A DNA stretch of 64,000 bases from the NCBI RefSeq assembly GCF_009758205.1, contig NZ_WRXN01000001.1, positions 558,001-622,000 of the forward strand, written 5' to 3'. How positions within the stretch are numbered: position 1 is the first letter of the stretch; each line of letters starts with the position of its first letter. Source of the stretch: Chitinophaga tropicalis (lineage in GTDB: Bacteria; Bacteroidota; Bacteroidia; Chitinophagales; Chitinophagaceae). The notes under the pieces are model-generated. The model worked only from the letters and a program-made list of their open reading frames with translations, was not told the DNA's origin and ran no database searches. The position numbers were made by a program, and so were the translations under genes. Shown piece by piece: positions 17,059 through 24,599 of this stretch.

Positions 17059-18195
17059 ATGAAGACATGGGCTTTATGCCTGGCCGCTTTATATTCCACA
17101 GCGGCCATAGCGCAAAACACAAACAAAGAAGGGAGTAATTACCAGTTTACAGTTGTGAAGAACCTGGACGCAGGAGATGTTGAAAACCAGGGTCGTACCG
17201 GTACCTGCTGGTCATTCTCCGGCCTTTCCTTCTTCCAGGCGGAAGCCCTCCGTAACGGTAAAGGAAAAGATGTCAACCTGAGTGAAATGTACGTAGTAAG
17301 GAAAATGTATCCCCTGAAAGCTGCCAACTACGTACGCATGCACGGAAAAGCCAACTTTGGCGAAGGCGGTGGCTTCCCTGACGATCTGCTCTGTCTCCGC
17401 GAATACGGCCTGGTACCTCAGAGCATATACGACGGCAACCGCGTAAAAACCTACAACCACGCAGAAATGCTGGGATTAATGGAAGGTATGGTGAAAAAGA
17501 CCGGCGATGCAACAGGCACCATCAACCCCAGCTGGACCAAAGCACTGGATGGCGTCCTGGATGCCTACATGGGCGCTGCTCCTGAAAAATTCGAGTATAA
17601 CGGTAAAACATATACCCCCCAGTCCTTCGCTAAAGAACTGGGCCTGAACGCAGATGATTATGTGCTGGTAACCTCCTTCACACACCATCCTTACTACCAG
17701 CAGTTCGTATTGGAAGTACCGGACAACTGGAACTGGGACAAAGTATATAACGTTCCCCTGAACGACCTCACCGCCATCACAGAAAACGCTATCCAGAACG
17801 GATACACCGTTGCCTGGGCTTCCGACGTGAGCGAGAAAGGCTTCAACTTTGCACAGGGACTGGCTATCACCCCCGACTGGGAAAGCCTCACTCCCGAACA
17901 ACAACAAAAAGCATTCACCGACCCGGTAAAAGAACTGACCATCACTCCTGAACTTCGCCAGAAAGCATTTGACAACTACGAGACCCAGGACGATCACGGT
18001 ATGCTTATCGTTGGTATGTCCAAAGACCAGAACGGTAAAGTGTTCTTCCGCGTAAAAAATTCATGGGGCACAGGCAATCCTGATAAGGGTTATTTCTACG
18101 CTTCAGAACCCTTCTTTGCTTATAAGACCACTAGCATCATGCTGAATAAAAAAGCAATCCCTGCCGATATCGCAAAGAAAATGGGCATCAAATAA
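17059..18195 (+). CDS. Secreted C1-family cysteine peptidase (aminopeptidase C/bleomycin hydrolase type)
   Basis: 378 residues. A signal peptide ends at AIAQ (residue 19). The papain-fold catalytic set is complete: Gln44 and Cys50 in ENQGRTGTCWSFSG, His in DDHGMLIVGMS (about residue 314) and Asn in RVKNSWG (about 335). NLSEMYVVRKMYPLKA and GGGFPDDLLCLREYGLVP match the bleomycin hydrolase/PepC group, but the protein is shorter than cytosolic PepC (about 440) and is exported. It probably trims peptides in the periplasm. A strong terminator follows, so it is likely monocistronic. Confidence 0.88.
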   Translation: MKTWALCLAALYSTAAIAQNTNKEGSNYQFTVVKNLDAGDVENQGRTGTCWSFSGLSFFQAEALRNGKGKDVNLSEMYVVRKMYPLKAANYVRMHGKANFGEGGGFPDDLLCLREYGLVPQSIYDGNRVKTYNHAEMLGLMEGMVKKTGDATGTINPSWTKALDGVLDAYMGAAPEKFEYNGKTYTPQSFAKELGLNADDYVLVTSFTHHPYYQQFVLEVPDNWNWDKVYNVPLNDLTAITENAIQNGYTVAWASDVSEKGFNFAQGLAITPDWESLTPEQQQKAFTDPVKELTITPELRQKAFDNYETQDDHGMLIVGMSKDQNGKVFFRVKNSWGTGNPDKGYFYASEPFFAYKTTSIMLNKKAIPADIAKKMGIK

Positions 18196-18215
18196 TATTA
18201 AATTAACTGATCCAT

Positions 18216-18253
18216 AAAAAGAGGGGGTATCAACGTCTGATACCCCCTTTTTT
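18216..18253 (+). terminator. Intrinsic terminator of the C1 peptidase gene
   Basis: GGGGGTATCA at 18223-18232 pairs with TGATACCCCC at 18238-18247, preceded by A5 and followed by T6. It lies 27 bases past the stop. Confidence 0.9.
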
Positions 18254-18361
18254 ATATACAAAACTATCTCTTTTTAAAAACATGACCTTGTCAACAAATT
18301 AATTTGACAACGTCAACATAATTCATCTTATTTCAATCCTGCAGCTCATTCCAACCTCTTC

Positions 18362-18703
18362 TCACCACTTTCCCTCTATTCGCTGCGCCTCCTGGTAACT
18401 TCCCAATCTCACCTTCACCGGCAGCTGCGTTTTCTTCTCCCAAACCCACTCCTGTTTACAGAAAAATCCAAAATGTTGCTGATAGTAATCGTTGGCATTA
18501 ACCGGCCTTTTCACCGAAGGTTGTAAAGCCCTCTCCAAAGCACCATAAAAAGGTATATTAACCGGCTCAATCTCACGCTGATCTTGCATAAGAACACTTT
18601 TACCTGACTTAGTCAACGGATACAAAAACACCTTATCCTGCGCCTTCAGGACACTCAATCCGGCAGTCAGAAATAAAACAGTAAGTAACATCTTCCTCCA
18701 CAT
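18362..18703 (-). CDS. Small secreted protein of unknown function
   Basis: 113 residues. Signal peptide 1-21 (MLLTVLFLTAGLSVLKAQ). The mature part is basic, with DYYQQHFGFFCKQEWVWEKKTQLPVKVRLGSYQEAQRIEGKW, rich in aromatics and with one Cys. I do not recognise a family. The start is 17 bases from the end of the Sua5-like gene on the same strand, so it is probably the second gene of that transcript. No enzyme motif is visible. Confidence 0.6.
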   Translation of the reverse strand: MWRKMLLTVLFLTAGLSVLKAQDKVFLYPLTKSGKSVLMQDQREIEPVNIPFYGALERALQPSVKRPVNANDYYQQHFGFFCKQEWVWEKKTQLPVKVRLGSYQEAQRIEGKW

Positions 18704-18720
18704 ATGCCAAAATGTTAATT

Positions 18721-19338
18721 TTATACCAGTTCTTCCCAGCTCCCTATCCCTTCCCTGATCAGCTCAGGCACATCTCCCGTACAATCCACCACCGTAGAAA
18801 ACGCCATTCCCCCAATCCCACCATCCACTACAATATCTACGATCTTCCCAAATTTTTCATGGATGATCTCCGGGTCAGTATACTCTTCCACATACTGCTC
18901 TATAGGTAGCGAAGTACTCATCACAGGGTTACCCAGCTCTTTCACTATAGCCCGGCATATATTATTATCCGGCACACGTATCCCCACCGTATCTTTCTTC
19001 GCCTTCAGCATCTTAGGCACCTGCCGGCTGGCAGGCAGAATAAACGTATACGGCCCCGGCAATGCCTTCTTCAGCATTCTGAAAGTAGGCGTGTCCACAC
19101 TCTTGGCATAATCTGACAAATGACTGAGGTCGTAACAGATAAACGAGAACTGAGCTTTGGCAGGATTGATCTGCTTGATCCGGCAGATCCGTTCTACAGC
19201 CTTATGCTGAAAGATGTCACACCCCATACCATATACCGTATCAGTAGGGTAGATGATCACTCCGCCATCTTTCAAACACTCCACTATCGTCTTTAAGTGC
19301 CTTGGATTAGGATTATCCGGATGTAAGGTTAAAAGCAT
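18721..19338 (-). CDS. L-threonylcarbamoyladenylate synthase family (Sua5/YciO/YrdC)
   Basis: 205 residues from the ATG at 19338; the frame is open 15 codons further but MLLTLHPDNPNPRHLKTIVECLKDGGVIIYPTDTVYG is the family start. YPTDTVYGMGCD is the conserved nucleotide-binding motif, followed by RICRIKQINPAKAQFSFICYDLSHLSDYA, PGPYTFILPASRQVPK and VGIRVPDN. NPVMSTSLP closes the core. TsaC/Sua5 makes threonylcarbamoyl-AMP for t6A37 of tRNA. The KQINPAKAQ variant (rather than KxRP) resembles YciO more than TsaC, so the role could be YciO-like. No other tsa gene is in the window. Confidence 0.82.
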   Translation of the reverse strand: MLLTLHPDNPNPRHLKTIVECLKDGGVIIYPTDTVYGMGCDIFQHKAVERICRIKQINPAKAQFSFICYDLSHLSDYAKSVDTPTFRMLKKALPGPYTFILPASRQVPKMLKAKKDTVGIRVPDNNICRAIVKELGNPVMSTSLPIEQYVEEYTDPEIIHEKFGKIVDIVVDGGIGGMAFSTVVDCTGDVPELIREGIGSWEELV

Positions 19339-19436
19339 ATACACAAATTTACGAAATAGGAAAACAGTAACCCTCCTTACCATCGTGGCATTAAATAATC
19401 TTATTATCTTTCCGCCCGATTTACAAAACCTACCAG

Positions 19437-20150
19437 ATGAACACTAAAGGAATTGTTCCGAGAACGTGGAGAAGGCTGAAGAAAATCACTCTTATTCTGT
19501 TTATCGCTCAATTTGTATACATCATAATTTTACGCTGGGTCAATCCTCCCATAACTATGACAATGGTCTCAAAATGGTTTGGCTTATGGGGTACGGATAA
19601 GCAATTCCATAAAACATGGGTAAGTTATGACGAGATCTCACAACACGCCAAACTCGCTGTACTTGCCAGCGAAGACCAGCTGTTCCCGGATCACAATGGC
19701 TTCGACTTCAAGTCTATAGAGAAAGCCATGAAGCATAATCAGAAGAGCAAAAAAATACACGGAGCAAGCACCATCAGCCAGCAGGTAGCAAAGAACGTGT
19801 TTCTCTGGCAGGGTAGAAGCTGGTTCCGTAAAGGCCTGGAAGTCTATTTCACTTTCATGATAGAGAAAATATGGGGCAAACAGCGTATCCTCGAAGTATA
19901 CCTGAACGTCGCAGAAATGGGGGATGGCATATTCGGGATCGAAGCCGCCTCCCGGCAGTATTATCATAAAAGCGCCGCCAGCCTGAACCGGGAACAGGCC
20001 GCTATGATCGCTGCATGCCTTCCTAACCCGGTAAAATATACCGTAAACCCTCCGGCACGCATCACCTCTTACCGGCAACGGAAGATCCTCACACAAATGC
20101 GCTTCATTGCACCGGATCCTGATATAGCAGAATTAGTAACCAGCAAATAA
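19437..20150 (+). CDS. mtgA: Monofunctional peptidoglycan glycosyltransferase
   Basis: 237 residues. One N-terminal membrane helix (about 17-33, ITLILFIAQFVYIIIL), then the GT51 transglycosylase domain: LAVLASEDQLFPDHNGFD (catalytic Glu in the SEDQ motif), GASTISQQVAKNVFL (motif 2), RKGLEVYFTFMIEKIWGKQRILEVYLNVAEMGDGIFGIEAAS (motifs 3 and 4) and REQAAMIAACLPNP (motif 5). It lacks a transpeptidase domain. It polymerises lipid II into glycan strands at the outer face of the inner membrane. Ends on a terminator shared with the convergent NadR-like gene. Confidence 0.94.
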   Translation: MNTKGIVPRTWRRLKKITLILFIAQFVYIIILRWVNPPITMTMVSKWFGLWGTDKQFHKTWVSYDEISQHAKLAVLASEDQLFPDHNGFDFKSIEKAMKHNQKSKKIHGASTISQQVAKNVFLWQGRSWFRKGLEVYFTFMIEKIWGKQRILEVYLNVAEMGDGIFGIEAASRQYYHKSAASLNREQAAMIAACLPNPVKYTVNPPARITSYRQRKILTQMRFIAPDPDIAELVTSK

Positions 20151-20174
20151 AAGGGTGGCCAATGGCCACCCTTT
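20150..20174. terminator. Bidirectional terminator between mtgA and the kinase gene
   Basis: AAAGGGTGGCC at 20150-20160 and GGCCACCCTTT at 20164-20174 pair perfectly with loop AAT. It overlaps the last base of the mtgA stop and the stop codon of the minus-strand gene (20173-20175). Confidence 0.75.
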
Positions 20175-20694
20175 ATAATTTAAGTAGTTTATCCACAGCT
20201 TCCGTTGCCCGTTGCAACCGCTCTTCATAACTCCCTCTTATATCCACCCACGGTACTCCCGAATTAACCACAATATCCTTATACACCTGGTAAAAATACT
20301 CCCTCATGGTAGGATCAGGATGTTCTCTCTGCGGATCTTCCTCCCACGGAATATCAATATACGTTAACAGGTAAAGATCATATCTGCGCATGGCTATCAT
20401 CTCCAGGATACGCGGATCACAATCCCCATACTTATGCTCACTCCACACCTTGATCACATGAAGGTCCGTATCACATACCAGCACCCCATTCGCTAAAGCA
20501 GCCCGCTCTTCCTCCAGCCCCAGCTGCCCCTCCGCCATTACCAGCAGGTCCTGCTGCTCATAAGGCCGGGACAGCTCATCCAGGTATTGCCTGGCATACT
20601 CCGGTACCCACATGGTCTGATAATGTCCCGCCAGCCGCTCACTCAACGTACTCTTCCCGGTCGATTCCGGCCCTATAACTACAACTTTTAACAT
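20173..20694 (-). CDS. NadR-type ribosylnicotinamide kinase (AAA ATPase)
   Basis: 173 residues. The P-loop is GPESTGKSTL (residues 8-17). VPEYARQYLDEL and VCDTDLHVIKVWSEHKYG are the Walker B and substrate region typical of the C-terminal kinase domain of NadR, here as a stand-alone protein without the NMN adenylyltransferase or HTH domains. It would phosphorylate nicotinamide riboside to NMN. Its start overlaps the end of pnuC by 7 bases (20688-20694), which supports translational coupling and a joint job: PnuC brings in nicotinamide riboside and this kinase traps it. Confidence 0.87.
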   Translation of the reverse strand: MLKVVVIGPESTGKSTLSERLAGHYQTMWVPEYARQYLDELSRPYEQQDLLVMAEGQLGLEEERAALANGVLVCDTDLHVIKVWSEHKYGDCDPRILEMIAMRRYDLYLLTYIDIPWEEDPQREHPDPTMREYFYQVYKDIVVNSGVPWVDIRGSYEERLQRATEAVDKLLKL

Positions 20695-21317
20695 GCTACT
20701 TTTTTATTTTCTTCCCAGATCTTCTTCCAGCTGAAATACCCCATCACAGCAACAACAAACAGGAAGATGGTCAGCACCGCCGTTGGCAGCAGGCGTTTAT
20801 GGAATAACAGCGGAATAGCTACAAGGTTAGAAATATTCAGCACAATCCAGTTCTCTATCTTACGTTTTGCCAGCAACCACATTCCACTGCAGGCAGTAGC
20901 AGAAACAAACCCATCTATCACAGGAACATCAGAATTGGAAAAATTGCTCAGCAGGTAATAAAACGCACCCCATCCCACCAACGCTATCAATACAGCAGTT
21001 CCCCACTCTTTACGCGTAGCCCATTCCACCGGAGGAACCGGATGCGCCGCATCCTTCTTAGCCCAATGGTACCATCCATATACACTCATGATAAAATAGT
21101 AAGCATTCAGCGTAGCCTCCGCATATAGTTTAAACTGCTCCCTGGACAACAGGTATGTATATATCCCCGTACTTATCAACCCCGTCGGGTACAGCCAGAT
21201 GCTGTTCTGCTTACTGCATATCACGCTGATAGCCCCGAACAATGCTGCTATTATTTCCGGCCAGCTCATGGCATGAATACCTTCCAACAGGCCCCGGTAG
21301 AAAACTTCAAAATTCAT
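20688..21317 (-). CDS. pnuC: Nicotinamide riboside transporter PnuC
   Basis: 209 residues with about seven hydrophobic helices. IIAALFGAISVICSKQNSIWLYPTGLISTGIYTYLL and the motif YGWYHWAKK are PnuC signatures; the internal repeat contains SNSDVPVIDGFVSATACSGMWLLAKRKIENWIVLNI with the second conserved W-N region. It is an inner-membrane facilitator for nicotinamide riboside and probably depends on phosphorylation by the overlapping downstream kinase. The de novo NAD gene nadA lies elsewhere in the window (52.6 kb). Confidence 0.92.
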   Translation of the reverse strand: MNFEVFYRGLLEGIHAMSWPEIIAALFGAISVICSKQNSIWLYPTGLISTGIYTYLLSREQFKLYAEATLNAYYFIMSVYGWYHWAKKDAAHPVPPVEWATRKEWGTAVLIALVGWGAFYYLLSNFSNSDVPVIDGFVSATACSGMWLLAKRKIENWIVLNISNLVAIPLLFHKRLLPTAVLTIFLFVVAVMGYFSWKKIWEENKKVAC

Positions 21318-21335
21318 GTGACAAAGATATATTCA

Positions 21336-23000
21336 TTACTTTTCTCCTATCAGGCAACCGGAAACATTCCAGGCACTGAAACTTGTCCCTTCCCTTTTAC
21401 CCAGCGGTATCGCTACTTTAAAGGTATGTACGCCAGGGGTAAGGTCCGGCAGAGGAATGCTGACTGGCCCGGTTACAGAGCCCGGGCACCAGTTAGACCT
21501 GCTCAGGTCTGACGATGAAAGACCATTGCCAAAATTGCCGGAAGCCGGGTTCAGCAAACGGAAGTTCCCACAGTCCGTACGCCACGGAATAAAATGATAT
21601 ACCCTCTTACCATCAACAAAGATCTCGTTCAGCTTAGGATTGAACTCATCTCCGCCGCCCCAGCCGCCATGACCGGTTGAAATATATCTCAATTGCAGGT
21701 TCTTCACCCCCTCAGGTATATTGACCGTAACAGTGAGAGAATCATTATCGAACATCGTCCCATATTCCTGCTGCGCCATTTCCATCAGGTTGGTGGTGTT
21801 GAAAACCGGCATCAGCCAGTTGGCGGCTTTCTTCTGCTCCTCCCTGCTGTCGCCGGGATAATATTTTAACCGCAGGCTTACCTTATGACCGCCACCATCA
21901 TAGTTACCTATAAATACGCCCAGCCATACTTCTCCCTCCAGCCGGGGCAGCAGTTCTGTAATATCCTGGCGGAAAACAGCAGAATCAGCCCAGTTATACC
22001 CCTTGATCTTCACCTGCTCATTATACTTATGCACACCAAACGGTGTAAAGAACCGCATCAGCTCCAACGTTGGCAGATAATCATCTGTTGATATCACCCC
22101 CTGGTATTTCTCTTTATATACCGGCAACGCCTTCACACCGTCCCTCAACCCGTTCAGGAAAGATATTTTCTTATCCTGCGGCACCATAAACACCGATCCG
22201 GTACGATCATAAGCATCTCCATTGGAATATTGCGTCAGCTCTGCAAACAGTGTAGTGCCGGGCTTCACTGCAGGCAGCTTTACCTTCTTCAGGATAACGG
22301 TCCCTGCCGCATAATGATAGGTAACATTCTCCTGGTCTGCCGGCGGATTGGAAATTGCATTGCCAAAACTCAGCTGCTCTCCGTTAAATACCGGCAGGGT
22401 AGTATACCTGCTTTCAATGATCTGCTGCATGTAAGCGGCATCATCTACCAGCTGTCCTTTATTAGCCGGCCATTGCAGGTCTGCATCAGTCACATCCTGC
22501 ATGGAGATATTGGTAGCGAAAGTTTCTGAATTGCCGTTGCGCATGATCTTCAGCACCAGTCCCAGCCCCGGTACAACACTCAGCGTAGGTGTACCCTTCA
22601 GTGCCAGGGCATCAGTATACCATACTTCAATGGTATTGGAGCGGATAATAACCTTCGCTTTTTTACACGGATAGCCCAGAATAGTATCTGTGCCTGGTAA
22701 CAGCTCCGGTTTCTCGTAAGACGAGAACGCTTTCTTAAGCGTAAATGTATTACCAGCTTCAGTGGTCATCACCTGGTAGGTGGCTTTTTCTTTCATGTCC
22801 AGGAACTGCCGCTCTTTCTGCTGAGTGTTCCCCAGCGGCTGCAGCCTTGCTTTGTTGCCCTGTACGATCATCTTCACACCGGCTCCCGGTATTTCCTTCC
22901 CGTTATAGCGGACCCCATAGGTTATAACCGCCCCCTTTTTTGTTTGTGCCTGTACTGCTGCCGTTGCCAGCAGGGCCATGATCATCATCGCTTTTCTCAT
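21336..23000 (-). CDS. Secreted PNGase F-like glycoamidase with GLPGLI-like N-terminal domain
   Basis: 554 residues. Signal peptide 1-18 (AAVQAQ). Residues about 20-200 resemble the GLPGLI family (TILGYPCKKAKVIIRSNTIEVWYTDAL, then VVPGLGLVLKI). Residues about 215-554 match peptide-N-glycosidase F: YDRTGSVFMVP near the catalytic Asp, ELMRFFTPFG, EVWLGVFIGNYDGGGHKVSL, and a near-canonical last third (ISTGHGGWGGGDEFNPKLNEI, FIPWRTDCGNFRL, SGNFGNGLSSSDLSRSNWCPG). PNGase F cuts N-glycans from asparagine. The classical enzyme is about 354 residues, so the added 180-residue front is unusual. Probably secreted to harvest host or environmental glycoproteins. It stands alone upstream of pnuC by 18 bases. 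Confidence 0.87.
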   Translation of the reverse strand: MRKAMMIMALLATAAVQAQTKKGAVITYGVRYNGKEIPGAGVKMIVQGNKARLQPLGNTQQKERQFLDMKEKATYQVMTTEAGNTFTLKKAFSSYEKPELLPGTDTILGYPCKKAKVIIRSNTIEVWYTDALALKGTPTLSVVPGLGLVLKIMRNGNSETFATNISMQDVTDADLQWPANKGQLVDDAAYMQQIIESRYTTLPVFNGEQLSFGNAISNPPADQENVTYHYAAGTVILKKVKLPAVKPGTTLFAELTQYSNGDAYDRTGSVFMVPQDKKISFLNGLRDGVKALPVYKEKYQGVISTDDYLPTLELMRFFTPFGVHKYNEQVKIKGYNWADSAVFRQDITELLPRLEGEVWLGVFIGNYDGGGHKVSLRLKYYPGDSREEQKKAANWLMPVFNTTNLMEMAQQEYGTMFDNDSLTVTVNIPEGVKNLQLRYISTGHGGWGGGDEFNPKLNEIFVDGKRVYHFIPWRTDCGNFRLLNPASGNFGNGLSSSDLSRSNWCPGSVTGPVSIPLPDLTPGVHTFKVAIPLGKREGTSFSAWNVSGCLIGEK

Positions 23001-23044
23001 AAGTATAGCATCGGTTTAAGGGGCTAAAGATATACTATGGACAA

Positions 23045-23079
23045 TAAAAAAGCACAGTCTGAAGACTGCGCTCTTTTTT
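23045..23079 (-). terminator. Terminator of the Nfu gene
   Basis: AGCACAGTC (23051-23059) and GACTGCGCT (23064-23072) form a stem with one mismatch, flanked by A6 and T6, so the minus strand ends in a T-run. It lies 27 bases past the minus-strand stop at 23106. Confidence 0.7.
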
Positions 23080-23105
23080 AACACTATCATTCTCTCAACT
23101 ATGGC

Positions 23106-23699
23106 TTATTCTGTTTCTGCCACTACTTCCTTCACCTCAGGGATCATACGCTTCATCATGCCTTCAATACCAGCTTTCAGCGTGATCATGGAAGAAGGGC
23201 AACCTGAACAGGACCCCTGCAGCATCAGTGTCACAGTACCTTCGTTGTAATCTTTAAATTGAATGGCGCCACCATCCATCTCTACTGCAGGCTTCACGTA
23301 ATTTTCAAGTAATTCTTTAATACGCTTTACCACGTCAGTGTCATCTGCACTCACCTCGTTTCCGCCCACCGCGCTTACCACAATTTCTTCTTCGTTGATA
23401 ACAGGACGGTTATCTTCAAGGTATTCTTTCAGGAAAGCTTTTATAGTAGGAATAATATCGTTCCAGTCTGTGTCCGGAGTTTTTGTCAGCGTAATGAAAT
23501 TAGCCATCACAAAAACACCCCTGATAAACGGAAAGCTGAACAGCTCCACAGCCAGAGGAGACGGCTTTGCGCTCGCTTCATCCGGAAAATCAATATGCTT
23601 GCCAGGATACAACAGCTTGTTAGCTACAAACTTCATTGTCTCCGGGTTAGGCGTCATTTCCGTATATATGCTGATAATGGGATTTCCTGTTTTAATCAT
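23106..23699 (-). CDS. Nfu-type iron-sulfur cluster scaffold/carrier
   Basis: 197 residues with two domains: the Nfu N-terminal domain (IYTEMTPNPETMKFVANKLLYPGK, about 10-100) and the NifU C-terminal domain (VKRIKELLENYVKPAVEMDGGAIQFKDYNEGTVTLMLQGSCSGCPSSMITLKAGIE, about 125-190). The CxxC in GSCSGCPSS is the cluster-binding pair that bridges a 4Fe-4S cluster in a dimer. It carries clusters to apo-proteins in the cytosol. Upstream, TTTTGATGGAACAAAGGTAG (23712-23731) contains the -7 box TACCTTTG on the minus strand and is identical to the sequence upstream of feoA. Monocistronic with its own terminator. Confidence 0.9.
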   Translation of the reverse strand: MIKTGNPIISIYTEMTPNPETMKFVANKLLYPGKHIDFPDEASAKPSPLAVELFSFPFIRGVFVMANFITLTKTPDTDWNDIIPTIKAFLKEYLEDNRPVINEEEIVVSAVGGNEVSADDTDVVKRIKELLENYVKPAVEMDGGAIQFKDYNEGTVTLMLQGSCSGCPSSMITLKAGIEGMMKRMIPEVKEVVAETE

Positions 23700-23722
23700 G
23701 GTATTCTAAACTTTTGATGGAA

Positions 23723-23730
23723 CAAAGGTA
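23723..23730 (-). promoter_or_regulatory. Promoter -7 box TACCTTTG of the Nfu gene
   Basis: CAAAGGTA on the plus strand gives TACCTTTG on the minus strand, about 24 bases before the ATG at 23699. It is part of a 20-base block identical to 56210-56229 at feoA. The -33 region is poor (CTTT). Confidence 0.5.
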
Positions 23731-23873
23731 GCAACTTTCAGGCATATTGAAAGAGGAAACAAACCCTTTTGCCTATTGAATTTTACAATAGCCATATAGA
23801 GAAACCAAAAATATGTATTAGACATAATCCTATATATTACCTTTACGCCGTTAATGTAATAGAATTTCCAGTT

Positions 23874-24326
23874 ATGCCTTCTTCCAGAACACTCCCTGCC
23901 AGGAAAAGAATTGCGCTCGTTGCGCATGACCACAAAAAGTCTGAGCTCATTGAATGGGCCAGTTATAACAAGGCCGTGCTTTCAAGGCATGAGCTGTACG
24001 CAACCGGTACCACCGGCAAGCTCATCGAAGAATGCCTGGATGTTCCGGTAAGAAAACTGCTCAGCGGTCCGCTGGGAGGTGATCAGCAGATAGGATCACT
24101 GATCGCTGAAGGAAAGATAGATGTGGTGATCTTCTTCTGGGACCCCATGGAAGCCCTCCCGCACGATCCGGATATTAAAGCGCTGCTGCGTCTCTGCGTG
24201 GTCTGGAATATTCCCGTAGCCAGCAACCGCACCTCTGCAGATTTCCTGCTCACTTCGCCACTGATGCACCAGGATTACGCCGCCAGTTTACCAGATTATT
24301 CCCAATATTTAAGCAGGAAAGTATAA
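23874..24326 (+). CDS. mgsA: Methylglyoxal synthase
   Basis: 150 residues from the ATG at 23874, chosen because ARKRIALVAHDHKKSELIEWA is the family start; the frame is open 35 codons upstream but that part is not conserved. LYATGTTGKLIEE is the phosphate-binding loop, GPLGGDQQIGSLIAEGKIDVVIFFWDPMEALPHDPDIKALLRLC holds the catalytic Asp (GGDQQIG) and substrate site, and the fold ends with NIPVASNRTSADFLL. The enzyme converts dihydroxyacetone phosphate to methylglyoxal and phosphate, a glycolysis bypass. The glycerol genes 2-5 kb away feed the same triose pool. Confidence 0.95.
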   Translation: MPSSRTLPARKRIALVAHDHKKSELIEWASYNKAVLSRHELYATGTTGKLIEECLDVPVRKLLSGPLGGDQQIGSLIAEGKIDVVIFFWDPMEALPHDPDIKALLRLCVVWNIPVASNRTSADFLLTSPLMHQDYAASLPDYSQYLSRKV

Positions 24327-24337
24327 CCATCTTTTTT

Positions 24338-24482
24338 AGCCGGTCGCAGGCAATCTTCAAAAACTGCTTCCCTGCCCGGCTCAAAGATCTGACAATACGC
24401 TATTAATTTTTCTGCCGGCCACAGGCCCAAAAATCCTCCGTTCAAAAAATTGCCTTCGCCAAAGGCGAAGGCAATTTTTTGA
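24338..24482. terminator. Repeat copies D1 and D2 plus terminator hairpin
   Basis: TTTTTTAGCCGGTCGCAGGC (24332-24351) and TTTTTCTGCCGGCCACAGGC (24407-24426) are two copies of the intergenic repeat. The second is followed by a 19-bp perfect stem, arms 24442-24460 and 24464-24482 (core TTGCCTTCGCC), with A6/T6 paired at its base and ending TTGAGC. It ends the mgsA transcript. Confidence 0.75.
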
Positions 24483-24599
24483 GCAATCCCCTCTCCCCAT
24501 TTCATAAAAAAAATGAACCGGCACCGTTTCTGCTACATACCTGCTATGAAATTATCAGCGATGGTTTTGTTATTTTCGCAACTTTTCAGGTCTTAACGT

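Noticed and set aside
20189..20197. TTATCCACA (DnaA-box match)
   Set aside because: A single box within a conserved coding region, with no others nearby, is expected by chance.
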